Part shown: in pieces, positions 34,772 through 45,228 of the stretch
How the letters are laid out: each line of letters opens with the position of its first letter
Numbering within the stretch: the stretch's first letter is position 1
DNA from: Coleophoma eucalyptorum
Taxonomy: Eukaryota; Ascomycota; Leotiomycetes; Helotiales; Dermateaceae
Length of the DNA: 64,000 bases
Direction: 5' to 3'
NCBI GenBank assembly: GCA_026120035.1
Contig: JALRME010000039.1
Span: forward strand, 248,001 to 312,000
The notes under the pieces: model-generated
The model's input: the letters and a program-made list of their open reading frames with translations, nothing else
Database searches by the model: none
Told to the model about the DNA's origin: nothing
Program-made: the position numbers and the translations under genes

Positions 34772-35338
34772 TCACTTCAAACCACCGTTCTCCTCCTTCA
34801 GCGAATTATTTAGCCTCTCTTCCTGTTTCTTCCAGTGCCCACCCTCCTCGTAATTCTTGCTGATCCCCAAGGCACTTCTGAATCGGTCATCTTGTTTGAT
34901 TTTCGCTTCGGCCAGTTCGTGGACTTGATGCATCTTCAACCCACGCCCATTACCTGCCTTTCCATTTCCTCTCTCCATCTCTTTAAGCAGCTTCTGTCTT
35001 AGCGCATCTGTCTGCTCTTCGATCTCCTCTTCGTCGACACTACGGGTATAGTCAGTACGGCATCTTGAGCGGTAATAAAGGCAACCAAATCAGCACGCAA
35101 CGACCTACCCTTCATCCTCGAGACGATCCCGCAATTCAAAGACTTTGACTTCTACCTCTCGCTTACGATCATGCTCCAGAATCTCCTTGTCCGGCTGCCT
35201 CTGTCGGTGCTTGAGGGAATCAAGGTCTTTGCTATACGGAGCTGCTTGATCGCGGGGTTTGAGATGCGCAAGGTTGCGCTGGACATAACCAGACGTTCCA
35301 GAACCACGAGGTGTAGTAAGACCGACGTTTGAGGACAT
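34772..35338 (-). CDS. CWC21: Pre-mRNA-splicing factor Cwc21 (SRRM2 N-terminal-like)
   Basis: Two exons on the minus strand, 35338..35109 and 35039..34772; 165 aa, intron 69 nt. The N-terminus is highly diagnostic: [19 protein letters not shown] followed by [10 protein letters not shown]. Next come the linker [19 protein letters not shown] and the cwf21 domain, a helical hairpin spanning the splice junction ([18 protein letters not shown]). The rest is a basic, Lys/Arg/Glu-rich tail. Cwc21 sits in the activated spliceosome, contacting Prp8 and Snu114 near the catalytic centre. Nuclear and constitutive. Confidence 0.93.
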
Positions 35339-35907
35339 TTTGAATCGATGAATGGGCGGATAATGTTGCTAGATGTGAGACTGGTCAAGTAAGACTTTAA
35401 ATATGGAGATGGCTTCGAAGCGCAAGGCTGAAGGGAAAAGCTATGCACCGAAAATGGAAGCGGTCAGCTACCTAGCGTGTTTTTAATAGCGGATTCAGCA
35501 TCGCAATTCCATGCCTGTCTGCATATTCTCCACGTCGCCAAACGCAAATGCATTTGATCTGTCATGGCTACAAAAATATTATTTCCGTTTTACATGCAAG
35601 CTGACCCATCTCGTCATATGAGATTTGCACGTGATGTTTGTCAATTTCTTTACGTACCTCATTGCGCCGCGATCAAGCAATTGCGATCCAGCACTTGGCC
35701 TCGGATTTCCGTCCTGCTGCATTGCGATAAGACGCCTCGTTGGACCTGATAGTGGGGCAATTACTATGTAGTTCGAGAGATTTCTAATCCATCTGTTGGA
35801 TATCATTGCTTCTGTTTCTTGTTCACTTGTCTCTGACTTCTATTTTTCTCTTCCTCTCATCTACATCTTTTCACCACGAGTATCATCCAGAAGAAATTGC
35901 CGCAAGT
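35339..35907. other. Divergent intergenic region, 569 bp
   Basis: Between CWC21 and the alcohol-dehydrogenase-like gene. The open frame of the latter extends upstream to 35806 but without a supported ATG. A pyrimidine-rich stretch (35812-35875) just before the start is a common fungal promoter feature. Confidence 0.38.
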
Positions 35908-37022
35908 ATGTCGCTTCCAAGCACTATTAAGCAATGGGAGACTGCCCAAGACGGGCTGGCCAACCTAAAGTTCACCACAGCTCCCATTCCCACACCAGGA
36001 GCCAACGAGGTCCTCGTTAAGATCAATGCAGTGTCTTTGAATTACAGAGATACTGAAGTCGTGATGGGTCTCTACAATCATCACAAGACCACTGGCAAGG
36101 CAACTGCCGCGTTGGTGCCATGCTCAGATATGTGTGGAACTATTGTTGCATCTAACTCGACAAACTGGAAGGAGGGAGATAAAGTTATTAGCATCTTCAA
36201 CCAGACTCACTTGACAGGACAGGTCCAGGCTGAGCATATGAAGCATGGTCTTGGCCTTCCTCTCCCAGGAGTGTTGACGGAGTACAGAGTCTTTCCTGAG
36301 TATGGATTGGTCAAAGCCCCAGAATACTTGAGCCCTGGGGAGGCTTCCACACTTCCAATTGCTGGAATGACAGCTTGGATGGCGATCAATGGCATGAGAC
36401 CCTTTGGCCAACCTGGTGGAAAGGGTGAAAGTGTGTTAATCCAAGGAACTGGAGGTGTTGCAATAAACGGACTACAAATTGCCAAAGCAAGCGGCGCTGA
36501 AGGTATGATTGCATCTGGCAGGAAGTGAGTGCTAGGCTAACTTCTTTAGTGATCATTACATCTTCCTCGGATGCCAAACTCGAACATGCAAAGGAAATGG
36601 GGGCCGACCACACCATTAACTACCGAACAACACCAGAATGGCACGAAGAAGTTATGAAAATAACAAATGACCGGGGAGTTGACATAATTTTCGAGAATGG
36701 CGGTGCTCTTACCTTGCGTAAATCATTCAGTTGCATCGCTTTCGGTGGTCTTATAGACTGTATCGGCTACCTTTCGGGCAAGGAAGATGCACCTGAAGAT
36801 CGCTTGAATACGAACGTGCTTGCGTTGATGAGAAATGTGACTTTGAAGGGCCTTTTGAATGGTCCAAGAGACAGATTAGAGGAAATGCTAGCATTCTACG
36901 AGAGCAAGAATATCAAGCCAGTCATTGATAAGGTTTTTGAGTTCAGTGAAGCTAAGGAAGCATTGGAGTACTTATTTAAGGGAGGACATTTCGGAAAGGT
37001 TGTGGTCAAGATCTCGGAATAG
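35908..37022 (+). CDS. Medium-chain dehydrogenase/reductase (alcohol dehydrogenase-like)
   Basis: Two exons, join(35908..36502, 36550..37022), 355 aa, intron 47 nt. The GroES-like N-terminal domain includes GANEVLVKINAVSLNYRDTEV and VPCSDMCGTIVA. The Rossmann domain contains VLIQGTGGVAINGLQIAKASGAE, joined by the intron to VIITSSSDAKLEHAKEMGA, with HTINYRTTPEW and DIIFENGG following. The structural-zinc Cys cluster and the usual catalytic Cys-His pair are not evident, so it may be a zinc-independent quinone-reductase-like member. An NAD(P)H-dependent oxidoreductase of unknown substrate. The ATG at 35908 starts the conserved core. Confidence 0.87.
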
Positions 37023-37087
37023 GTTATACCCCAACAATTAAAGTAAATCAACAAAAACTTTCTTCCATGCGGATGCATCTTTGAGGC

Positions 37088-39009
37088 CTAAATCTTACTA
37101 TTTATCCCTTCTTGCTCCTTCTTCGCACGCGCTCTCAATTCCTTCCTCAATATTTTCCCACTCGGGCTCTTTGGGATCATATCCATGAACACAATCCCAC
37201 CTCTCAACTTTTTGTACTGTGCTACCCTGCCCTCAACAAACTTCATAATCTCCTCCTTTGTAATTCTGCCTGAAGCAGGAACTATATAGGCACGCGGTAC
37301 TTCTGTTCCCTCGCTATGACCTGTGCCATCAATGCCAATAACAGCAGCGTCGAGGATTTGATCATGGGACATCAAGAGAGCCTCCAGCTCTGCAGGTGCT
37401 ACTTGAAAACCTTTGTATTTGATCAACTCCTTGAAAATCATTAGCATTCATGGTATTGTTTGCACCAAGTGAAATTTTGACAGATGGTTACCTTCTTTCT
37501 GTCGACGATGTAGAACATCCCACTTTGTTCCAACCCCACGTCGCCTGTACATAACCATCCATCAGATGTGAACAGTTCTTTTGCCGCTTTTGCGTTAGCA
37601 AAATATCCCCTTGTTACCACTGGGCCTTTCACCAGGAATTCTCCTGGTTGGCCTGGTTTGACATCGTTTCCATCGTCACCGACAATCCTACCATGGTCAG
37701 CATCTTTGGTGTTACCAAAATCTGGACTTCCGGGTTCTGTGGCATGAGAGGGGTTCAATGAAAGGGCAAAATCAAGGAATACGTACCTCATTGACATACC
37801 GGGCAACAGAGGGCTGATACTTCCTGTATCATCTTTTTCTTCTGGTGACATACCACAAACGCTCCCCGTCGTCTCAGTCATTCCCCAGACTTGACTAATA
37901 AAAGTCTTACCTCTCCCTAGCTTCATACTTGCAGCATATTGTAATTCTTTCCCCAACGGTGCAGCTCCACTAACTGCGACTTTCAAAGAATCAAGCTGGT
38001 CCGTCACCAATTCACTCTTAGCAATCAGGAGATAGATTGGAGGGACAGTGAGCATATACGTGATGCGATGCTTTTTGTTATACTCAAGAAATTTACTGAA
38101 ATCGAATTTGGGCATCCAGTATGTTGGTCCTCCTGTGTACATTAGGATCACGAAATAAGTCAGTGCTCCTGATATATGTGCTGCTGGAAGATGGGCAAGC
38201 GTTCTGTACTGAACGCCTTGCTCTGCACAGTATGCTTGGGCTTTGACGCCTGGATTAACCCCACCAGCGACGAGGTTGGTATGGGATAGGAGAACGCCTG
38301 GTCATCCTTGTCAGAGATTTATTATACACACGGGTGGGTTAAGTACCTTTTGGAATGCCCGTCGTCCCCGAGGAGTACAAAAGTAAAATCAAACTCTCAT
38401 CCAATTTCTTTCGGTCCGTGATCCTTTCCCAGTCCAACATCTGATTCGAGACGAGATCCAAATCTCCCTTTAATGTCTTAATGCTGCTCAAATCTGACTC
38501 CAACAAGATCACTCTATTCAATGGGATTCCACATTCTCTTGCTCCTGCAACTGCAATGTCCTTCATATCCCGACTGCAAACGATCAAATTACTTTTCCCC
38601 TGTTTAATCTGTCTAGCTAGCTCAGTAGCAGTAAAGGATGCATTCGCGGCAGAATATACCCCACCAGCTGCAATTACCGCATAGAACATTACCGGTAGAA
38701 GACATTGTCCTGAAGATATACAAACCACAACATCTTTTCCAGGGCCACTAGACCCAATGCCGAATTGGTGACGCAGCCCGTGTGCTATTTTCCGTAGCAG
38801 GTCGCGGGCTTCAGACTTGGTAATGTGAATGTTTGGATCTGCTGCTTCGGCATGAATTATGCTATCTTCTTTAGATCCGCATGTTGGAGCATCTTGGCCT
38901 AAGTTAGAATTCTGTAGGATGATTAATAAACACAACACTAACCAAATAATAAACTTAGTAAGTCTACTGGTGGTAAATCTAAACTTTCCGCTGCGTGGTA
39001 GATTGCCAT
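37088..39009 (-). CDS. Acyl-CoA ligase, 4-coumarate-CoA ligase-like (ANL superfamily)
   Basis: Five exons on the minus strand: 39009..38943, 38898..38347, 38297..37787, 37687..37492, 37429..37088; 555 aa. Exon 1 ([19 protein letters not shown]) is read in a different frame from the longest ORF over it; a 44-nt intron then joins LLFG to [12 protein letters not shown] motifs are complete: the P-loop-like A3 [15 protein letters not shown]5 [10 protein letters not shown]7 [10 protein letters not shown]8 [22 protein letters not shown], and A10 [13 protein letters not shown] with the catalytic Lys. It forms acyl-AMP and then acyl-CoA from an aromatic or fatty acid. The C-terminal Ser-Lys-Ile resembles a weak PTS1 peroxisomal signal. 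Confidence 0.92.
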
Positions 39010-40144
39010 GTTCATGTATTTTTCTCATAAGCTCGATTATTCTTCGCTGATTGAATAGAAAGCTTTCATTGAGGACTCTAAAATACAGGAAGATGCAGAC
39101 TTATATATTTGGCAGGCATTGAACCCATCTGGCAGGGCCGCAGAGATAGCTTCACAAAATGTACATGGGCAAATATGACGTGAGGAAAAAGTGAAAAGTG
39201 GGCGGCACGTTGCAGTCAGCGCTAACAACCCGCTTTCCTCTCTATAAGTTTGCTGCTGTACGACGTAACAGGAAATGGGGATATCCCACTAATCCAATAT
39301 TATACTCTATAAGATCCCACGAGTCATGTTTCCGAGATCACGGTTACTGGAAGCGCTTTACACATGGCTACAAGAAAATCTTATATATGCGGATGACGGC
39401 ATCAAGGGGGTTTTGCCTTTTTTCTCTCCTTCCCTTGTTTCTATTTCCTTCTTCGTAAATTAGCTTGGAACTTGCCTACTAATCATCTATCCTCTATTAT
39501 AGCAAAGCGAGATGCGCATCTCGATGTGGGTTATAATCAGCATCGCATGGCTTCTTTGCGTCCAGGGGTAGGACATCGCTGTGCCCGCTCTTCTCATCAA
39601 TCACAATCTCAAGATATTTAACCTTTTATGGTATGAATTCTATGTGTGGATAATTAGTTTTCATATTTAAAGTGTTAAGATCCATTGAAAACTAACAGAC
39701 TACACTGCTTATAGAGCTTTTTTAAAAGTGTCATTGCGACTTGCCGCAGTGTCCTTGATAGTTTCTACCACTAAAATCTAGTAATGCGATCGTTCAAGTT
39801 CAAAAGTACGTGTCTTATCAGCTGGAAGCAACAGCAACTTGAAACATGGTTCCTTTAAAGACCACTGTTAGATTTTTGGAGAAGGCAAATTACTAAAACT
39901 TGGAGGAGCTTCTGGCGAGGAACATGAACGGTTCCAATCGCAATGACTTAGATATTTCTTTGATATCCGGCCCGGATCACCTTTTCCGAGAGTGCACTAC
40001 AATTATTTGAAAATATTACCGACTTGCTAATAGAAATCGAATTTCATCGCTTCTTCTCGCTTGTAATTTTGGCTCAGATCGACGAGTTCTCGTTTTGCTG
40101 TAGCGGACACTGTCTCACGGGCCATGTTTTCTATGCATCACATA
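39010..40144. other. AT-rich intergenic region, 1.1 kb
   Basis: No gene recognised. It contains the ligase promoter and then AT-rich sequence up to the transposon. The last two bases (40143-40144, TA) are the left target-site duplicate. Confidence 0.4.
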
Positions 40145-40191
40145 ACGTATTTCACAAGCGAATGAGCCACACAAGCGAGTGAGCCACGAAA
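40145..40191 (+). repeat. Left terminal inverted repeat of the pogo element
   Basis: 47 bp, exact inverse of 41925-41971. It contains two adjacent 17-bp direct repeats (40153-40169 and 40170-40186; core CACAAGCGAnTGAGCCA) that differ at one base, plausible transposase-binding sites. Confidence 0.92.
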
Positions 40192-40259
40192 ACATAATAC
40201 CACTTGACTACTTAGTATTTAGCAACAACGCTATAGATAAACCTCTACTATTCTATACT

Positions 40260-41891
40260 AATTGACTCCTAATGTCGTTCGTATGTACGAGCATTATGTC
40301 CTATTTGATTACATAAGCCATAGCGTCGTTGTTTACCTCTTAATCCTTATAGCTCTATAGCTTGACCTTCTTCTTCTTGCCTTATTACAACATCCTGTAT
40401 AAGCTCTTCGCCTTGCTGAATAGTAAGGCTACCACCCTAAAGAATACGTCTCTTTCGCTTCCTCTCCTTTCTTTTTTTAGCTTGATTTACCTCTTGTAGA
40501 GCCTTTACTTTAGCCCTAAGAATTATAGCCGAGTGGACTATAATTTGAGCTCCTTTAATAAGCTGATCGAATGCCTTAGTAATTAGAGTTGGAGAGCTAT
40601 TCTAGTGTTATACGATACGATCCTTAATATATGAAGTCTGGAATTCTAGTTCTACTATATTCTACGGTGTTTTTGAAGTCCAATTTGGCTCTATAATAGG
40701 AGGTGGTATTGGAGTCTTTAACTAGAGATCAAGATGGGAAAGGACATTCTCTAGACTATATAGAACTAATCCTATAGCCCGGAATGCACTTTTAATATTC
40801 TGTTCTATAAAAGCAGCTTTAAATACCTCCTTAAATACAGAGAGGAACTTAAGCTTAGTAATATAGTAAATCCTAACTCGAACGAGATTCTTAATCTACT
40901 TACTATAAAATACTTTCAATAGACCAAAACATTCTATATCTAAAGGCTAAAGTATATACGAGGAATACGGTAGCATACAAAGTATAATAATATTGTTTTC
41001 CGTATAATATTACTAGAATTGGACTAATAGGTAGGACTCGTACCCATCTAGAATTAAGAGACGGTATTTCCTAATTATATAACTCCTTGTATGCCTATCA
41101 AAGTGTTAAATCCATTGGAATCCAATTTCATTTGTAGTCCACCCATTCTCACTTAGAGTTATCACCCAATCTTATGGGAGGCTCGAGTCTTCGTACTAGG
41201 CCGAGAGGTAATTCTACCCTTTGAAAATAATAAATGGAGGAATCGTCCAGCCGTACGAATTAATACCCTATATAATTAACACCCATTCTCGATTCCCTAG
41301 CTGCGTAGTCTTTGGACGATTCTTCGACTCTAAGCTTATAACTACTCTAGCAGTAGCAATAACTCCTATAAGAAATCCAGCCTTATCGAAGTTATATATA
41401 TCCTCCTCTATAATTCCGTACTTGGCAACTATATTCTATACAAGCTTAAACCAGCTATTGATAATTACTAGATCTTCGCATTGTGCCCTTCTATAGTCGT
41501 ATTTTCGACTAAATTTTGTTCTGATTTCCGGACGACGTTTAATAAAGTTGGAGGTCTAATTAATGCCTACTGAGGGCGCGTCGCGTTCGACGAGAAGAAG
41601 ATCGGCCTTTTCTTGTACAGACTGAGGTCTAGGAGGAAACCCACGAGAGTCTAGGTCGAGGATGTATTGAATAAGAGCCTGTTCCTCTATAGGAGTAAGC
41701 TTTCGAGAGTTGGGGATAGAGTCGCGTCGAGAAGCCATTCCATTGATTCGGCGTTGGAGTGTTGGACGTGATACATCGTACGCTTTAGCAGCAGCTCTAG
41801 TACTACTAAATTGGCCTTCTTTGACTGCTTGTATAGCTAGAAGAATACGACCTTCTTGATTCCAAGGTAAAGGTTGATTTGGTGGTAGCAT
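40260..41891 (-). pseudogene. Pogo/Fot1 transposase, disabled by stop codons
   Basis: The first 111 codons (41891-41556) are open: PNQPLPWNQEGRILLAIQAV, an HTH with AAAKAYDVSRPTLQRRINGM, and LTPIEEQALIQYILDLDSRG, the psq/CENP-B-type DNA-binding region. Translation beyond the TAG at 41556 continues in the same frame with no indel through KYDYRRAQCE, EEDIYNFD, ENGWTTNEIGFQWI, RLLILDGYES and SYIL(stop)PLDIECF, and on to a basic tail with a zinc-knuckle-like C..C...H end near 40270. All three catalytic Asp codons remain. About a dozen in-frame TAG/TAA codons replace Trp or Gln positions, as expected from C-to-T/G-to-A mutation (RIP). No functional full-length enzyme is encoded. Confidence 0.9.
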
Positions 41892-41924
41892 TGTAGGTAG
41901 AATGTAGGTGGTAGTGTTGACGCG

Positions 41925-41971
41925 TTTCGTGGCTCACTCGCTTGTGTGGCTCATTCGCTTGTGAAATACGT
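41925..41971 (-). repeat. Right terminal inverted repeat of the pogo element
   Basis: 47 bp, exact inverse of the left end, followed by TA at 41972-41973. It carries the same pair of 17-bp subrepeats. Confidence 0.92.
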
Positions 41972-42209
41972 TACAGGATACTAAAATCTCACCACTTATC
42001 CAGTGATATATAAACGACATATCTCACGCCGGGTAAGCAGCTTTGAACCATCGTCCTCAAAGTTCAGATCGAATACGTCCTAGAATTCAATTGCAGAAGA
42101 GACTCACCATCCTTCAAATCAGTCTTGGAGCTTGACACCCAACTCAATCGAGCACAACTGGTCCTACGAAACCGTATCAATTTTCGGGCTATACTGGCTG
42201 GACTTAAAA

Positions 42210-43031
42210 ATGACTACTTCAGCACCCCAAGTACCACCAGCAGCAATTGCTGCTTTGAATGACAGCATGGTAGAGAATTATCACGAGGAGAACCGTGGCA
42301 TTCCAAGACTGTTCGCAAGATATATCACGACGCTCTGTCCAGAAATTACAGCATCATCAGTGGTCCACGACAATGCTTGCGGTCCAGCCGTCGCAACCAT
42401 CGAGATTCTGAGTCGTATTCCCGAAAAGTCTCAACAACCAACAATCATGGCAACAGACATATCACCTGGTATGATTCGGGTTGGCGAGAAGATTGTCAAA
42501 TCCCATGGCTGGGATACAGTTACCATGGAAGTAATGAATTCTTGCAAACTATCTTTCAAAGACGACACCTTCACTCATAGTTTCACAAATTTCATCGTTC
42601 CACAACAACCAGGGTGCTTGGAAGAAACCTACCGCACTCTACAGCCAGGAGGTACTGCCATTTTCACCAACTGGAAATACCAAGGTTTTATTGACTTGAT
42701 TCGGCGAGCTGGAGCGCAAATACGCCCGGATGTTCAGTCTGGAGACGCTTTTAACAAAGAACGTATAAGCGAAGGCGAAATAAGGGAAGACTTTGAGAAA
42801 GCCGGATTTCATGACATTCATATTGACTCGCACGGCGAAAAACTACCCTACAAAGATCGTGCTGATCTGTTATCTCTTGTGCTGGGTCCTTTTGGCAAAT
42901 TTTTAACTAAAGGTTGGAACGAAGAGGAGATTGGAAAGCTTCCGGATGTGGTTGAGAGTGTGTTAACGGAAGAGGAAGCCAGAACGCAAAGCTTGGATCT
43001 GATCGGTTGGATTGTTACTGTGAAGAAGTAA
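42210..43031 (+). CDS. SAM-dependent class I methyltransferase
   Basis: Single exon, 273 aa; the ATG at 42210 precedes the conserved domain (MTTSAPQVPPAAIAALNDS). The Rossmann fold shows motif I VVHDNACGPAVATIEIL (degenerate compared with DxGxGxG), motif II with the acidic residue ending strand 2 in IMATDISPGMIRVGE, MEVMNSCKLSFKDDTF, then the post-core loop FTNFIVPQQPG and LQPGGTAIFTNWKY. It resembles stand-alone fungal methyltransferases of the UbiE/secondary metabolism type. Substrate unknown. It starts about 240 bp beyond the transposon and is not part of a recognisable biosynthetic cluster. Confidence 0.86.
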   Translation: MTTSAPQVPPAAIAALNDSMVENYHEENRGIPRLFARYITTLCPEITASSVVHDNACGPAVATIEILSRIPEKSQQPTIMATDISPGMIRVGEKIVKSHGWDTVTMEVMNSCKLSFKDDTFTHSFTNFIVPQQPGCLEETYRTLQPGGTAIFTNWKYQGFIDLIRRAGAQIRPDVQSGDAFNKERISEGEIREDFEKAGFHDIHIDSHGEKLPYKDRADLLSLVLGPFGKFLTKGWNEEEIGKLPDVVESVLTEEEARTQSLDLIGWIVTVKK

Positions 43032-43824
43032 TGTTGCAGCCGCACTTCATAAATTCTTTCGGAATAGCTGTACGGAAGTTTGTGATATTCTTAAACCTCA
43101 ACGCTGGCGTCAAGATGTTAATATTTGCTATCTCGAATTATTATCATCCGTAGCCTTATGCTAGCAATTATCAAATTTTAGAAGCGATTTCACATTCATG
43201 AATAAAACACTACGAAAGGAAGATATTTCTTGGCATCCTCTGCAGCTACTCGACTCCTCAAATCATTTGCCATTAAATGCCAAGTCATTGCAATTAAGCG
43301 ATGGTAAAAGATCGACTTTCAACCCCATCAATCGCTTTATCTGGCACTAATTGTCCGTCTTGGCAGCAATAATCATTGGATATTTCCTCCGGGTTCATCC
43401 AAACAAATCCTGGGAACAACTCATCAGCCTGAAAACTCGTATGGAGTATATCCGGGCCAGATATGGCAAGAGACCAGTTTCTCAAATCATGCTGTTGGAA
43501 GAGAAAAGGCCAAGGTCTATATAGTAGTATTGGCGTGCAGGATGGTATCCACTTTTAATGTGATAGTGCAATGTTTGGGGCTATAGGTAAACAGCAGCCA
43601 ACCAAGTTCAGCACGCAAATTTGTGCTTTCGGTGAATTATTTAGCCATGTATTTAACTCTAACTCGTTTCCTAAAGCCAAGCGTACCGGGGTGTCCAACT
43701 TATTTGGGCGCAATTAGCAAGCTTCTGGCGCGATATTATATATGTAGGAGAGTGAGAATTTAAAGTAGGAGAGGTTCGCTCCTGGTTTTGGTTGTATTAA
43801 CTGATTTGCGGAATTCTGACAAAA
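43032..43824. other. Intergenic, 793 bp
   Basis: Holds the promoter of the pectate-lyase-like gene. A 63-codon minus-strand frame (43294-43485) is not supported as a gene. Confidence 0.38.
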
Positions 43825-45111
43825 ATGCTGTTTCCAACCCTCCTCCTCGTTGTCTCGGCCCAAGTCGTGTTCAGTGCTACCATTTATGTCTCGCCAACAG
43901 GCTCAGACACTGCAGATGGAACAATAACCACACCCTTGAAATCTATCCAGTCGGCGGTTGACAAAGCTGTCGCTGGTGACACGATCTATCTACGTGCTGG
44001 GACATACTCACCGACAACAAATATACAGATCAAGAAAAGCGGCACCGCAACTGCTCTGTACACCTTGTCTGCATACTCAAATGAGAAAGTGATTATCGAT
44101 GGCGAAGGGCTTCCATATACCCCAGCAGATTTAGACGCGAGTCTGCCGAGTGCAAGTCGTGGAATTTTGCATATTCAGAGCGCGAACTACTGGAAGTTTT
44201 TCGGTCTTGAGTAAGCTGGATATCTCCAAACACATTTGGAAACTGCTCACAACATGTAGATTGATAAATGGCCCATATGGCGTCTACGCGGTTGATAGTT
44301 CTTACAACACCTACGAGAAGCTTGTCACACGAGATAACTACGAAACAGGCTTTCAAATGCAAGGTGCATCAGCTTATAATACAGTGCTGTATCTGGACTC
44401 CTATGGAAACCGAGATCCTCGCAAAAATGGCGAAAGTGCTGATGGATTTGGTTGTAAGGAAGGTTCTGGGGCTGGTAATCTGATCAAAGGAGCTAGATTG
44501 TGGAATAACGTTGACGATGGTTTGGATCTATGGGAGTTCAAATCTGGTGTCGAGATTCAAGACACTATTTCTTGGGGAAATGGATTCAATCGGTAAGCAA
44601 ATCCATCACAAAAAGCCATCTCATAAATTACGGAATACTAAGAAGATAATACAGCTGGGGCTTCACCCAGTTCGAAGGTGATGGCAATGGTTTCAAACTT
44701 GGAGGTGGTGATGCAGCAGATATTGGCGCTGCAAACCATATCGTCAACAACTCCATCGCATTTCTCAATGCCGCTAAGGGTTTCACAGACAACAGCCAAA
44801 CTGGAAATTTCGTCTTGACACGGAATACGGCCTGGAACAATGGCGATTCAGGATTCAAGATGGCCACTGCTGTATCTACCCTCACAGCCAATATTGCAGC
44901 CTTGAATGCAAACAGCCAGACTAGTCTCAGCGGTACCCAGACACAAAGTGGAAATAGCTGGAATATTGGTGGCACGTGGAATAACGCAACTTTTAAGAGC
45001 GTGGATTCGAGTTCGGTGACTGGTGCAAGATCTTCCTCGGGCAAGATCGTCGGAAGTGATTTCCTGTTACCTGTTAGCGGTGCTGCGATTGGTGCTACGA
45101 CTTATTGGTAA
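43825..45111 (+). CDS. Secreted pectate lyase-like protein, PL9-type parallel beta-helix
   Basis: Three exons: 43825..44210, 44260..44592, 44655..45111; 391 aa. A signal peptide (FPTLLLVVSAQVVFSA) precedes ATIYVSPTGSDTADG, the standard opening of right-handed parallel beta-helix polysaccharide lyases. Repeated short strands and Asn/Gly turns follow: SAVDKAVAGDTIYLRAGTY, ADGFGCKEGSGAGNLIKG, WNNVDDGLDLWEF, GDGNGFKLGGGD, NTAWNNGDSGFKM. Asp clusters such as NVDDGLD and the Lys in GNGFKLGG match calcium-site and catalytic-base features of PL9 enzymes (Lys as Bronsted base). It likely cleaves polygalacturonate by beta-elimination outside the cell. This suggests a plant-associated or saprotrophic lifestyle. 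Confidence 0.9.
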
Positions 45112-45228
45112 CACTAAAGAGTGATGTTGATGGGCTTCTCTGGAATTTCTACAGTAATTTTGATTAGATAATTGAATTAACTAAACGTTTCGTACTACCA
45201 TGACCCAGGATATGCATGTTGACCTAAT

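Larger units (their letters stand above)
40145..41971 (-). mobile_element. Tc1/mariner superfamily, pogo/Fot1-type DNA transposon
   Basis: A complete 1827-bp element. The 47-bp terminal inverted repeats (40145-40191 and 41925-41971) are identical, and TA dinucleotides flank both ends (40143-40144, 41972-41973) as target-site duplicates. One minus-strand transposase frame fills the interior but is disabled by stops. Size, TIR length, TA duplication and transposase type fit the fungal Fot1/Pot2 group. Transposition in cis is not possible, but the intact termini could still be moved by an active relative. Confidence 0.93.

Noticed and set aside
38899..38942. Membrane segment in the acyl-CoA ligase N-terminus
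   Set aside because: The hydrophobic stretch is translated intron; splicing and a different start frame remove it.
43294..43485. 63-codon minus ORF before the pectate lyase gene
   Set aside because: Starts with a non-ATG codon and has no extension or known motif.
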